A stretch of 64,000 nucleotides of DNA from assembly GCA_029559475.1 (NCBI GenBank), contig JAKQBN010000030.1, positions 1 to 64,000 of the forward strand, in the 5' to 3' direction. This DNA comes from a bacterium (GTDB lineage Bacteria; UBA4055). Shown here piece after piece: positions 9,773 to 19,172 of this stretch (its first letter is position 1; every line of letters begins with the position of its first letter). The position numbers and the translations under genes were made by a program. A model generated the notes under the pieces. The model ran no database searches, was not told where the DNA came from, and was given only the letters and a program-made list of their open reading frames with translations.

Positions 9773-11176
9773 ATGCTTGAAAAACAAAGGACCATAAGTA
9801 AAAGTGCTGAAATTTCAGGTGTCGGACTTCACACAGGCTGCCGCTCTGAATTGATATTTAAACCAGCTCCGGAGGATTTCGGAATTGTTTTCAGAAGAAC
9901 AGATTTGTCTGAACCGGTCGATATTCCGGCGAACATTGATTATGTGGATAGTATATCCCGCGGAACGATATTAAGTAATAAAGGCATAAAGATACATACA
10001 GTTGAGCATGTACTTGCAGCCATTTCCGGACTGAACATCGATAATATTCTTATTGAGTTGAACGCAGAAGAACCCCCTGTAATGGACGGAAGTTCAATTG
10101 ATTTCGTTAACCTGCTTAAAGATATTATCGTAGAACAGAACAAACCCAGGCAGTATTTTGAAGTCAAGGAGATAATGGTTTATAATGATGAGCCTAAGGG
10201 TATCCAGCTTATCGTTATGCCTGCTGACAAATTCAAGGTAACTTATATGGTGGACTATCAGAATCCGGCTCTGGGTACTCAGTTTACATCTTTATACGAT
10301 CTTGAAGAAGAATTCATAAAGGACTATGCAGCTACACGCACGTTCTGCTTTCTGACCGAGGTAGAACAGCTGAAAGAAGCCGGTCTTATAAAAGGCGGAT
10401 CACTTGATAATTCCGTTGTTATTCTCGATAGGGAACTTAGCACGGAAGAAAGAAAAGCTGTTGAAGATAAGCTGGGAATGGGAAAAGGTATTATTCCTGA
10501 AACAGAGGGTGTTCTGGGTTCAGTTGAAATGAGATTCAAAAACGAACCTGTCAGGCACAAAGTTCTCGATCTTATCGGAGATCTGACGCTGCTTGGAAAA
10601 CCCGTTAAAGCCCACTTCCTGTGCGCTAGAGGCGGACACGGATCACATATAGAGCTTGTTAAGATGCTCAAAAAAGCTGTTGAAAAACACGAGATCATCA
10701 ACAAATTTAAAAGAAGCGCGAATGAAGATTATGTTTTTGACGTTAAAGACATTATGAATCTTCTTCAGCACAGGTTCCCGATGCTGCTTGTCGACAGGCT
10801 GCTTGAACTTACTCCCAACGAAAGGGTCGTCGGTCTGAAGAACGTAACCATGAACGAAGATTTTTTCAACGGCCATTTTCCAGGAGAACCAGTGATGCCC
10901 GGCGTGCTGATAATTGAAGCTATGGGTCAGACGGGCGGTCTTCTTCTAATGAATTCTATTGAAAATCCGAGCACAAAGTTAGTCTATTTCACAGGTCTTG
11001 ATAATATAAAATTCAGAAGGACCGTTGTTCCAGGAGATCAGCTTATAATGCATGTTGAGATCACAAGGCCCTTGTCGCACGGTATCTGTAAAATGAAAGG
11101 AATCGCTTATGTTGACGGACAGAAATGCGCAGAAGCCGAAATGACCGCGATGGTTGTTGATAATAACAGAAAATAA
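9773..11176 (+). CDS. lpxC-fabZ: Fused LpxC deacetylase / FabZ dehydratase
   Basis: Residues 1 to about 310 are UDP-3-O-acyl-N-acetylglucosamine deacetylase, the committed zinc-dependent step of lipid A synthesis. HTVEHVLAA (His79) and [13 protein letters not shown] followed by GGHGSH supply the zinc and catalytic residues. Residues about 325-467 are 3-hydroxyacyl-ACP dehydratase, with FPMLLVDR and the active-site segment [13 protein letters not shown]. The fusion is well known in Bacteroidota and some relatives. An upstream in-frame ATG at 9755 exists, but the GGAG at 9763-9766 lies six bases before this ATG, so I chose 9773. It heads a short lipid A operon with lpxA 17 bp downstream. Confidence 0.95.
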   Translation: MLEKQRTISKSAEISGVGLHTGCRSELIFKPAPEDFGIVFRRTDLSEPVDIPANIDYVDSISRGTILSNKGIKIHTVEHVLAAISGLNIDNILIELNAEEPPVMDGSSIDFVNLLKDIIVEQNKPRQYFEVKEIMVYNDEPKGIQLIVMPADKFKVTYMVDYQNPALGTQFTSLYDLEEEFIKDYAATRTFCFLTEVEQLKEAGLIKGGSLDNSVVILDRELSTEERKAVEDKLGMGKGIIPETEGVLGSVEMRFKNEPVRHKVLDLIGDLTLLGKPVKAHFLCARGGHGSHIELVKMLKKAVEKHEIINKFKRSANEDYVFDVKDIMNLLQHRFPMLLVDRLLELTPNERVVGLKNVTMNEDFFNGHFPGEPVMPGVLIIEAMGQTGGLLLMNSIENPSTKLVYFTGLDNIKFRRTVVPGDQLIMHVEITRPLSHGICKMKGIAYVDGQKCAEAEMTAMVVDNNRK

Positions 11177-11193
11177 AAATTCAAGGATATTTT

Positions 11194-11961
11194 ATGATCC
11201 ACAACACTGCAATAGTTTCATCTAAAGCCGAGATTGGCAACAATGTCGAAATAGGACCTTTTACGATCATCGAAGAAAAAGTTAAAATCGGCGACAACTG
11301 CAAGATCGGAGCTCATGTAACTCTTGCATCCGGAACAGTGCTGGCCAACGATGTTAAGGTCTTCAACGGCGCTGTTCTTGGAACCGTGCCTCAGGATCTC
11401 AAGTTCTCAGGTGAAGACACCACACTTGAAATAGGGGAAAGAACAGTTATCAGGGAATACGCGTTTCTTAACCGGGGAACTAAATACAGCTATAAAACTG
11501 TTGTGGGTAAAGACTGTTTTATTATGGCTTTCGTTCATATTGCGCACGACTGTGTAGTCGGGGACGGCTGCATACTAGCAAACGGAACTCAGATAGCCGG
11601 ACACTGCAGCGTTGATAAAAACACTATCCTGAGTGGACATGTTCTCATTCACCAGTTCACTCAGGTGGGATCATACTGCATGGTAGAAGGCGGAGCGAAG
11701 ATCAAAAGGGACATTCCGCCCTATTTAATGATAGCAGGAGAACCCGCAAGATTCTCGGGACTGAATAAAGTGGGTTTAAAAAGAAGAGGTTACACCGAAG
11801 AGGACATTCAGAAGCTGTCGGATGCCTACAGAACAATTTACAGAAGCGGAATAACAACTGTTGAGTCTATTGAATTGCTCGAAAGAAATTTTTCCGGTGA
11901 TAAACAGATAGCGCTGATCACGGAATTTTTAAAAAGATCCAAGCGCGGTATTGTAAGATAA
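11194..11961 (+). CDS. lpxA: UDP-N-acetylglucosamine acyltransferase
   Basis: The 255-residue product is a left-handed beta-helix made of hexapeptide repeats (for example AEIGNNVEIGPFTIIEE). The LpxA segments GTVPQDLKF, TVIREYAFLNRGT and HIAHDCVVGDGCILAN, including the catalytic His, are present, followed by the C-terminal helical part. It performs the first acylation in lipid A synthesis on the cytoplasmic side. It follows lpxC-fabZ closely, and its stop codon overlaps the ATG of the next gene by one base, indicating translational coupling. Confidence 0.95.
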   Translation: MIHNTAIVSSKAEIGNNVEIGPFTIIEEKVKIGDNCKIGAHVTLASGTVLANDVKVFNGAVLGTVPQDLKFSGEDTTLEIGERTVIREYAFLNRGTKYSYKTVVGKDCFIMAFVHIAHDCVVGDGCILANGTQIAGHCSVDKNTILSGHVLIHQFTQVGSYCMVEGGAKIKRDIPPYLMIAGEPARFSGLNKVGLKRRGYTEEDIQKLSDAYRTIYRSGITTVESIELLERNFSGDKQIALITEFLKRSKRGIVR

Positions 11962-12770
11962 TGTCTTTAAAAGGGATTAGATTTATAGATACCGGGTCTA
12001 ATCACGGCCGTTTCAACATGGCAGCTGATTATTATACAGCAAGATACCTTCTTGACAAACCTGCATTCAGGGTTTACCGCTGGGTTCCGTACTGCGTATC
12101 GCTCGGTTATCATCAGAAACTGGAAGAGATCGATACAGAATTGTGTAAGGAACGCGGATTCGATATTGTGAGAAGGGAGACTGGCGGAAGAGCCGTATTT
12201 CATTCAGAAGAACTTACTTATTCGATGATAATCCCTAAAGAATCGGAATTTTATTCAGATTCTATTCTCGATGTATATAACAGGATCAGCAACGTACTCG
12301 TAAAAGCTCTCCAGGCGTCCGGAATAAAAGATGCGGATCTGAAAAAAGGAAAAGCGCCGGATTTTAAAGAACTTTACAAAGAAAAACTTTCATCGGTGTG
12401 CTTCTCCTCTACATCAACCTATGAAGTTGTTATCGGCGATAAAAAACTTGTCGGAAGCGCTCAGAAAAGACTTAAGGAATCTGTGCTTCAGCACGGCTCA
12501 ATACTTGTCGGAGATAAACATCTTGAACTGATCAATCTTTTGAATATTGAAGAAAGGCTGAAAAGTAGATTTACACAAATCACAAAAAGCAAGACCGCTT
12601 CTGTTACTGATGTAATCAATATTAAAGATCATGAAACATTTTACTATGACTTGAAAAAAGAATTACGCAAAGCACTTGAAGATGAATTCGGAGAAAACAT
12701 CGAAAATTACAGCTTCTCAGAAAAAGATTTACTTGAAATTAATAAGATTGAGAGTTATTTTAACCTTTAA
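11961..12770 (+). CDS. Lipoate/octanoate transferase family protein (LipM-like)
   Basis: The 269-residue protein belongs to the biotin/lipoate protein ligase family. RRETGGRAVFHSEELTYS is the conserved RRxTGGGAVxH-type loop, and VVIGDKKLVGSAQKRLK holds the catalytic lysine region. A cysteine in SVCFSSTSTYEV occupies the place of the acyl-binding Cys of LipM-type octanoyltransferases, which makes that assignment more likely than an ATP-dependent lipoate ligase. It would load octanoyl or lipoyl groups onto carrier domains of 2-oxoacid dehydrogenases or GcvH. It is coupled to lpxA by a one-base overlap, an unusual partner that may reflect shared acyl-ACP chemistry or simple operon packing. Confidence 0.75.
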   Translation: MSLKGIRFIDTGSNHGRFNMAADYYTARYLLDKPAFRVYRWVPYCVSLGYHQKLEEIDTELCKERGFDIVRRETGGRAVFHSEELTYSMIIPKESEFYSDSILDVYNRISNVLVKALQASGIKDADLKKGKAPDFKELYKEKLSSVCFSSTSTYEVVIGDKKLVGSAQKRLKESVLQHGSILVGDKHLELINLLNIEERLKSRFTQITKSKTASVTDVINIKDHETFYYDLKKELRKALEDEFGENIENYSFSEKDLLEINKIESYFNL

Positions 12771-12793
12771 GAATTTTCAAAAAAGGAGACAAA

Positions 12794-13561
12794 ATGAAAA
12801 AAATAATTATAGCATCCATTCTTACGCTGATTTATCAGGCTTATGCTCTTTTCGGAATCGGCGGTCATATCGGAATAGATGACACTAATGTCAGCGGAAA
12901 AACAGTTGACGCATATTCGATAACAATGTCTGGGTACGATTACTCATATAGTCTGTCTAGGGACGGTATAAAAGCTCCGTTAACATTCGGCGCTCAGATG
13001 TATTTCGACATTCCCATAATCCCGATTGGTTTTGAAGCTGATTTTGAAGGCGTATGGGCATCATATTCGTGGAAAGGTGCGAATAAACTTACCGGACCGG
13101 GTGGAAATGATATAGAATTAAGATTCACCGGTTATGATTATCCTGTTTCAGAATATAAAGAAGAATTCGATTTCGTTAAACTCGGAGTTGACGTTACAGG
13201 CAAATGGTATATATTTTCTTTGCCACCTGTGGTTAACACTTTTAAATTCTATGTAGGCGGAGGTGTCGGTTTTTATTTCATTACTCCGATAGTTACAGAA
13301 AAACTTATTAAAACCGAGCTTGAGAAAAATTATGCCGATCACCTACCGTCAAATGATCAGATATCATTCGATGTCGATGAATATATCGAAAAAGTTTCCG
13401 TATTCGGATATCACGCAGTTGCCGGTGTCCAGCTTAAAATCCCTGCACTGCCTGTAGCTTTCAATGTCGATTATAAATACGTATCGACCCCGGAGAACGA
13501 TTACGGCGATGCTACGAACGAATTCAGCATAATCAAAGGAAGCTTAAGCTTTTATTTATAA
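12794..13561 (+). CDS. Predicted small outer-membrane beta-barrel protein
   Basis: The product has 255 residues with a signal peptide (lysines, then a hydrophobic stretch to about residue 18). The remainder alternates polar and aromatic/hydrophobic residues with glycine-rich turns (FGIGGHIGIDD, FYVGGGVGFYF) and ends in a strand terminating with FYL, all typical of small outer-membrane barrels. I do not recognise a specific family. A strong AAAAGGAG ribosome site precedes the ATG. It lies 23 bp after the lipoyl-transfer gene on the same strand and converges on ddl. Confidence 0.6.
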   Translation: MKKIIIASILTLIYQAYALFGIGGHIGIDDTNVSGKTVDAYSITMSGYDYSYSLSRDGIKAPLTFGAQMYFDIPIIPIGFEADFEGVWASYSWKGANKLTGPGGNDIELRFTGYDYPVSEYKEEFDFVKLGVDVTGKWYIFSLPPVVNTFKFYVGGGVGFYFITPIVTEKLIKTELEKNYADHLPSNDQISFDVDEYIEKVSVFGYHAVAGVQLKIPALPVAFNVDYKYVSTPENDYGDATNEFSIIKGSLSFYL

Positions 13562-13572
13562 TTATCGTTAAA

Positions 13573-14559
13573 TTAATCGTTCAACAATAGCACCATCAGC
13601 TCGGAAAAACTGATCCCGCTTGCTTTGGCTGACTCGGGCACAAGCGACAGCTCGGTCATTCCCGGCAGATTGTTTATTTCGAGGAAGTAGAATTTTCCGT
13701 CCTTTTCTGACAAAATGAAATCTATCCTAGCGTAATCTTTGCACCCTACCGCGGTATATATTTTCTCCGCATAAGAATTAAGAATTTTAACCTGCTTATC
13801 AGTCAGTTCCGCAGGGCATACGTGGGTTGTTACGCCCGGAGTATATTTATGCTCGTAATCATAGAATCCTTCGTTCGGGATAAGCTCGATAGAGTGGAAC
13901 GCATGCCCTTTTATCACAGGTATGGAAAGCTCTCTTCCATTTATATATTCTTCGATAAAATATCTGTCTTTGACCTGTTTCATCATTTTTACTGTCGTTT
14001 CAAGATCTTTTTCAGAATGAATGATCGATACTCCAACCGAAGAACCCTGACCGAGCGCTTTGATGACAACCGGATAGCCATATGGTTTTAAAAGTTTTTT
14101 TAAAGCAGTAATACTATAATCTTTTTCAGAAATAAATTCCCATTTCGCCGTGGGGACACTGACGCTTTTAGCAATTACTTTGGACATGTTCTTGTCCATG
14201 CATACCGCGCTTGTCTTATGGTCCGATCCGACATAAGGTATCTGAAGAAGTTGCAAAAGCGCCTGAATTTCGCCGTTCTCTCCTTCACCGCCGTGGAGGC
14301 CGACAAATACTTTATCAGGTTTAAGTTTTACAAGCTGTTTTGAAAGCTCGAGAACATTTTCCGGGGTATTTTTCACATCGCCTTTTTCAGCATATTTAAA
14401 ATTTTTATCCGCAGTGTAAACTTCTTTCGGAAATGCGGTATCCATAAAAAAGCTTTCATATCCGGCGATGAAAATTCCTCTGGCTACGGCCTGACCTGTT
14501 TTTAAGCTGATCTCCCTTTCTGTTGAAAAGCCGCCGCATATTGTTAAGATCTTTTTCAT
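13573..14559 (-). CDS. ddl: D-alanine--D-alanine ligase
   Basis: The 328-residue protein is an ATP-grasp ligase of normal Ddl length. Motifs include the N-terminal GGFSTEREISLKTG, VGLHGGEGENGEIQALLQ, YVGSDHKTSAVCMDKNMSK, KALGQGSSVGVS and the C-terminal LEINNLPGMTELSLVP. It joins two D-alanines for peptidoglycan precursor synthesis in the cytoplasm. It stands alone on the minus strand between two plus-strand genes, so it probably has its own promoter in the 131-bp gap shared with the divergent C25 protease gene. Confidence 0.95.
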   Translation of the reverse strand: MKKILTICGGFSTEREISLKTGQAVARGIFIAGYESFFMDTAFPKEVYTADKNFKYAEKGDVKNTPENVLELSKQLVKLKPDKVFVGLHGGEGENGEIQALLQLLQIPYVGSDHKTSAVCMDKNMSKVIAKSVSVPTAKWEFISEKDYSITALKKLLKPYGYPVVIKALGQGSSVGVSIIHSEKDLETTVKMMKQVKDRYFIEEYINGRELSIPVIKGHAFHSIELIPNEGFYDYEHKYTPGVTTHVCPAELTDKQVKILNSYAEKIYTAVGCKDYARIDFILSEKDGKFYFLEINNLPGMTELSLVPESAKASGISFSELMVLLLND

Positions 14560-14690
14560 AAACTTCCCTTGTTTAATTTTGAAGAATTATAACGAAAATA
14601 CCTGGTAAATAAAACAAAAATTAAATAAATTTCCCTTTTCATTTTCTGATAAAATGTCCTATTTTGAACAACAACAAAGACGGGAGCATT

Positions 14691-16997
14691 ATGAAATACT
14701 TATCGGTCCTTGTCACCCTTCTTACGTCAATCCTTATTTCCGGCGAATTGACATTCACTTATGAATTCGAAAAACCTTACGTTGCTGATAATAAAGTATT
14801 CATGTCTGGATGCGACCGTTCCATAATCGCTTTTTCACCTGCTCTTGTTTTAAAACAGGTCAGACTTCTGCTTCCTGACGGAGAAAAAGCTGTTTCGTAT
14901 GAAATCGAATATGGAAAGCCTGTTACTCTTGAAGGGACTTTTGACATTTCGCCGGTAGAGGCTTCGGGCAGACTCTCAGTCGAACCTCCTTCTAATATTA
15001 AAGGAAATAGATCTGAAGTATATTCGAAAGATGAATTTTATCCTGTAAAATTGAACTCGGAAAGGTTCTTCACTCAGTATAAGAACGGGCATCCGGTATT
15101 TATGACAATATTAAATCCCGTTCAATACAATCCTATTTCAAAAAATCTCAGATATTTTCCAAATATGACGATTCATATAAGCACCATATCAGATTCAAAG
15201 TCTTTGAAGATGAAGAAGAACACCTCCCAAATCCAGACCGCTTTAAAAAAACTGGTCGATAATCCTGATGATGTAATATTTTCAGATTATGACGATAAAG
15301 TAAAATCGGGTTACGATTATCTTTTAATCACTCCCTCATCTTATATTTCCGATTTCACAAACTTTGTAAGCTTCAATCAGAGAAGGGGACTTGCTACGTC
15401 CGTAAAATCTGTCGAAACTATCTATTCAGAAATGTCAGGCACTGACAATCAGGAAAAGATCAGGAACTATATAATTCAGGAATATACTAACAACAGTATT
15501 TCTTATGTTCTGCTTGGTGGAGATAATGAACTCATACCCTGCAGAGGATTTAGAGCAGAAATAATGGATTACGGTACAGATTACTACGATGAAACAAATA
15601 TTCCTGCAGATATGTATTACGGATGTCTTGACGGGACATGGAAAACAGGCTCAAGCAGCTATTATGGTGAATCAGGCAGCGAAGATCTTTTGTGGGAGGT
15701 ATATGTTTCCAGGTTCGCTGTTGACAGCAGGACCGAAGTTAATAATCTTATCCAGAAAACGATTGAATATTCCGAGCAGCCGATCGCGGGAAAAACCGCA
15801 AAAAATCTGCTGGTCGGCGAACTTCTCTGGAGTGCAGATCCTGATCTTGGATGGGTGGATTCTTACGGAGGCGACTGTATGGACGAGTTTCTGGGAACAT
15901 GCACGAATAACAGTTATTCCACAACAGGTTTTTCTAATTCATGGCTGACATCAAAAGTCTATGAAAGGGATCTCGGTTCATGGACTAAAACAACTTTGAT
16001 AAATAAGATCAAGAATGATGATGTTACATGGATCGATCATCTTGGACATTCAAGTAATACCTACAATATGAAACTCTACAATACGGATATTACTACGACA
16101 AATTTCAACAATGACGGATCATCCGCAGCGGCTTTCATTCTTTATTCGCAAGGCTGCTATTCGGGATCTTTTGATAACAGAGATCACTACGGAAGTTATA
16201 TTACAACGGACTGTATTGGAGAAGCTTTCACTACATTGTCTAACGGCGCAGTGGCTTATATCGGTAATTCCAGATATGGGCTTGGGTCTCCTTTCAATAC
16301 TGACGGTTCAGGCCAGAGATTCCACAGATATTTTCACCACGCCGCGTTCAGTCAGGGAATTAATAATCTCGAGAAAATGAACGCCTATTCAAAAGAGGTT
16401 AACGCAGCTTTGATACTCGAGGATGATATAAATGTCGGACCTTATTTCGGCCAATGCAAATGGATAGCTTACACCGTGAACGCCCTGGGTGATCCTGCAC
16501 TGGATATCTGGACAGCTGAACCACAGAGTATTACCGCATCTGTTTCTGATTCAGTTGGACCGGGAGGTTCAAGCGTAGAAATGCTTGTTGATACGGATGT
16601 GCCTGGAGCAACTGTAGCGGTCTTTTTCGAAGGTTCATATCTTTACGCTCTTACTGCAGATTCAAACGGCAACGCTATGCATTCTGTTGATCCTACAGCT
16701 GGAACCCTTGAATACTATGTTACTAAACATAATCATTTCCAAGAATATTTAACTTTCGAAGTTGTTCCACCGCTAGATTCTCCGTTAAATGTAGTAACTT
16801 CTGTATCATCAGGCTTGCTAACTATAAACTGGAATGCCGTATCAGGCGCTAATTCCTATAGGATATACAGCGCTGACGAACCTTATGGAAATTATACACA
16901 TCTGATAACGGTCGGAACTAACTCCTGGAGCACTTCAGCTGCTGTAGTAGCAAAAAAGTTCTATTATGTTATAGCTGACAGCGAACAAATAAAATAG
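14691..16997 (+). CDS. Gingipain-like C25 family peptidase
   Basis: The protein has about 768 residues with a signal peptide, a gingipain propeptide-like region (about 20-190), and a C25 catalytic domain (about 200-600). The catalytic pair is visible: His453 in WIDHLGHSS and Cys489 in YSQGCYSGSF. A beta-sandwich follows, then a C-terminal fibronectin-III-like segment (about 690-768). Unlike many gingipains I see no type IX sorting domain at the C-terminus, so the export route is unclear. The track-like upstream TTG would add nine residues; I prefer this ATG with GGGAG four bases before it. It is monocistronic by position. Confidence 0.82.
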   Translation: MKYLSVLVTLLTSILISGELTFTYEFEKPYVADNKVFMSGCDRSIIAFSPALVLKQVRLLLPDGEKAVSYEIEYGKPVTLEGTFDISPVEASGRLSVEPPSNIKGNRSEVYSKDEFYPVKLNSERFFTQYKNGHPVFMTILNPVQYNPISKNLRYFPNMTIHISTISDSKSLKMKKNTSQIQTALKKLVDNPDDVIFSDYDDKVKSGYDYLLITPSSYISDFTNFVSFNQRRGLATSVKSVETIYSEMSGTDNQEKIRNYIIQEYTNNSISYVLLGGDNELIPCRGFRAEIMDYGTDYYDETNIPADMYYGCLDGTWKTGSSSYYGESGSEDLLWEVYVSRFAVDSRTEVNNLIQKTIEYSEQPIAGKTAKNLLVGELLWSADPDLGWVDSYGGDCMDEFLGTCTNNSYSTTGFSNSWLTSKVYERDLGSWTKTTLINKIKNDDVTWIDHLGHSSNTYNMKLYNTDITTTNFNNDGSSAAAFILYSQGCYSGSFDNRDHYGSYITTDCIGEAFTTLSNGAVAYIGNSRYGLGSPFNTDGSGQRFHRYFHHAAFSQGINNLEKMNAYSKEVNAALILEDDINVGPYFGQCKWIAYTVNALGDPALDIWTAEPQSITASVSDSVGPGGSSVEMLVDTDVPGATVAVFFEGSYLYALTADSNGNAMHSVDPTAGTLEYYVTKHNHFQEYLTFEVVPPLDSPLNVVTSVSSGLLTINWNAVSGANSYRIYSADEPYGNYTHLITVGTNSWSTSAAVVAKKFYYVIADSEQIK

Positions 16998-17065
16998 AAA
17001 ATATTCAGCCATTAAGTTTATCGAAATATCTAAATACCTGAAAAGAAAATAAATTATTGAAAGAA

Positions 17066-17092
17066 GCGGATATTTATCATATATTTATCCGC
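17066..17092 (+). promoter_or_regulatory. Inverted repeat immediately before hemW start
   Basis: GCGGATA at 17066-17072 is perfectly complementary to TATCCGC at 17086-17092, with a 13-base A/T loop, and the second arm ends one base before the hemW ATG. No clear Shine-Dalgarno is visible. In the RNA this 7-bp hairpin would sit on the translation start region, so it could restrain initiation. It lacks a U-run and is unlikely to be a terminator. Confidence 0.35.
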
Positions 17093-17093
17093 C

Positions 17094-18212
17094 ATGAAAA
17101 CAGAACACGTATATATTCACTTCCCCTTCTGCGTATCAAAATGCCCGTACTGCGATTTCTTTTCCATTCCCTTTAACGATCCGGGAATTCATAAGAAATA
17201 TATCGGCTATCTGCTTAAAGAGGTCGCCAATTATAATGAAATAACAGGACATCTAAAAAGCCTGTACATCGGAGGCGGTACTCCTTCGCTTATGCACCCG
17301 GATCTATTAGAAAAGATACTCAGCAGTTTCAGTTTTTATCCTGAATGCGAAGTCACGATCGAAGTAAATCCGGCAACAGCTGACTTTAATAAATTAAGAT
17401 CCTTTAAAGATCTCGGAGCGAACAGGATCTCTATCGGAACGCAGTCTTTTATTTCGTCCGATCTTAAAACGCTAGGAAGATCCCACGATGCAAATGATAT
17501 TTACGAATGTTATGAAAACGCTAGAAAAGCCGGTTTTGAAAATATCAGCATTGACCTGATTATCGGAATTCCCGGCCAGACTCCTGCTTCCGTTCAGTTT
17601 AACGCTACTGAGGCTGTGAACATTGCTCCGGAACATATTTCAACCTATATACTGACATTTTACGACCATACGCCATTTTACAAAAAACTTGAAAGAGCTG
17701 AGATATTCAAGCATGATGACGACACGGAAATGGATTTTTTTGACCTTACTTCAGAGATATTAGAAAAATACTGTTATAAAAAGTACGAGATATCGAATTA
17801 CTCGAAACCGGGAAAAGAATCGATCCACAATTCAAATACATGGAACTTCGGCAGCTATCTTGGCCTGGGAGCGGCCGCGCACTCTTTTTTTGGCAAAACG
17901 AGATGGGAAAATCCCAGATCGATCGAAAACTGGTATTACTCTGTTGTTAATTGCCGTAAAGCCTACAAAGAAACACAGTCAGACACTGTGTCATTAAAAA
18001 ATGAATTCATAATGCTGGGGCTAAGAAGAACAGACGGTCTGAATACAGGATATTACAGAGCCTTTTTCGGATCGGACATCATGGAAGATTATAAAGTCAG
18101 CTTAAACAAGTATCTCAATAACAAAATTCTCGTTAAAAACGGTGAATGTATCAGGTTCGATCAGAAAAAGATCGGGATCTTCAATTCTGTGGTTTCAGAT
18201 ATAATTCTTTAG
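17094..18212 (+). CDS. hemW: Radical SAM heme chaperone HemW
   Basis: The 372-residue product has the radical SAM cluster motif CxxxCxxC at Cys13, Cys17 and Cys20, followed by the typical YIGGGTPSL, IEVNPAT, GANRISIGTQSF and SIDLIIGIPGQT segments, plus the C-terminal HemW domain (EISNYSKPG, then GLGAAAHSF). HemW binds heme and delivers it to respiratory proteins. It is often annotated as oxygen-independent coproporphyrinogen oxidase, but the CxxxCxxC spacing without the extra Cys of true HemN favours HemW. It converges with the Dabb/queE group, leaving one base between the stops. Confidence 0.9.
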   Translation: MKTEHVYIHFPFCVSKCPYCDFFSIPFNDPGIHKKYIGYLLKEVANYNEITGHLKSLYIGGGTPSLMHPDLLEKILSSFSFYPECEVTIEVNPATADFNKLRSFKDLGANRISIGTQSFISSDLKTLGRSHDANDIYECYENARKAGFENISIDLIIGIPGQTPASVQFNATEAVNIAPEHISTYILTFYDHTPFYKKLERAEIFKHDDDTEMDFFDLTSEILEKYCYKKYEISNYSKPGKESIHNSNTWNFGSYLGLGAAAHSFFGKTRWENPRSIENWYYSVVNCRKAYKETQSDTVSLKNEFIMLGLRRTDGLNTGYYRAFFGSDIMEDYKVSLNKYLNNKILVKNGECIRFDQKKIGIFNSVVSDIIL

Positions 18213-18213
18213 T

Positions 18214-18516
18214 TCATACCTCAAAATCAATAATAGCTTTATCTTCGATCACGCTCTCTATATAGGCTTTGACCTTCACGTGCTCAGGATTGTTAAGATA
18301 GTGCTCAAGATCCTTTTTGTTGCTGAACTCGGTGTAAAGTATCACATCATAAGCCTTTTCAGCGCTGGAGAAATTCATGCCTACTTCCATAGCTTTTATC
18401 TCTATAATAGTGGAAGTAAGCCTCTCGAGTCTCTTTTTAATTTCAAGAGCGTTCATAGCGCTGTCCGCCGCACCGCGGTCTTTTTTCATTTTCCACATAA
18501 CGATGTGTTTGATCAT
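18214..18516 (-). CDS. Dabb (stress-responsive A/B barrel) family protein
   Basis: The product is a small protein of 100 residues starting MIKHIVMWK, the usual opening of the Dabb dimeric alpha-beta barrel family, with the conserved pattern around the VGMNFSSAEKAYDVILYTEF segment. Family members are small cytoplasmic dimers, some enzymatic; the function here is unknown. A longer frame starts at 18555, but GGGAGG lies seven bases before the ATG at 18516, which decides the start. It follows queE by 14 bp and is probably cotranscribed with it. Confidence 0.8.
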   Translation of the reverse strand: MIKHIVMWKMKKDRGAADSAMNALEIKKRLERLTSTIIEIKAMEVGMNFSSAEKAYDVILYTEFSNKKDLEHYLNNPEHVKVKAYIESVIEDKAIIDFEV

Positions 18517-18530
18517 TTCGCCTCCCTTAG

Positions 18531-19172
18531 TTACTTTCCCCTCTCGTCTCCCCATATCGATTTATGAAGCTGTATCTGATACCTTACTTTCAGACCGTCC
18601 TTCAATATCATTTCAGCTATATCCCTGTGTGATATTTCTGACCCTTTTACTTTTGATACAAGCACATTGCATCTTTCCTCCAGCCTGAACCTCAGATAGT
18701 ATTCCTTGAATTCATTATAATCAATAATATTCTTCAGAACAAACTTTATTTCATCTTTTTTTGAGAGATATTTTAAATTATCTTCAAGAAAACTTCCGCT
18801 CTCTCCCGATCCATTCAGTTTGATATCGACTATATTGATAATCCTATCGGGCAGACCTGCAATGGGGATGCTTCCGTTGGTTTCGACAAGGATCGTTTTT
18901 GACTCATCTATCAGATTTACTGCTTCGATGAGCGCTTCGATTTGAAGAAGCGGTTCACCTCCGGTAAATTCAGCGAGCAATGCTTTTGAAGAATTAATTC
19001 TTTCAGCAACTTCCGCCGGGCTCATGTATGTTCCTTCGGAATAAGCGTACTTCGTATCGCACCATTCGCATCTGAGATTGCATCCGGTCAACCTGACGAA
19101 TACGCAGGGAAGTCCTGCGTATGATGACTCGCCCTGAAGCGACTCGAATATTTCATTTACTTTAAGTATCAT
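18531..19172 (-). CDS. queE: 7-carboxy-7-deazaguanine synthase
   Basis: The 213-residue product is a radical SAM enzyme of the queuosine/7-deazaguanine pathway. FESLQGESSYAGLPCVFVR and the cluster motif CxxxCxxC at Cys31, Cys35 and Cys38 (CNLRCEWCDTKYAY) are characteristic, as is EFTGGEPLLQ. It converts carboxy-tetrahydropterin to 7-carboxy-7-deazaguanine. The start overlaps the stop of the upstream 793-residue gene by four bases (ATGA), so the two are translationally coupled. No queC, queD or queF is present in the window. Confidence 0.93.
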   Translation of the reverse strand: MILKVNEIFESLQGESSYAGLPCVFVRLTGCNLRCEWCDTKYAYSEGTYMSPAEVAERINSSKALLAEFTGGEPLLQIEALIEAVNLIDESKTILVETNGSIPIAGLPDRIINIVDIKLNGSGESGSFLEDNLKYLSKKDEIKFVLKNIIDYNEFKEYYLRFRLEERCNVLVSKVKGSEISHRDIAEMILKDGLKVRYQIQLHKSIWGDERGK

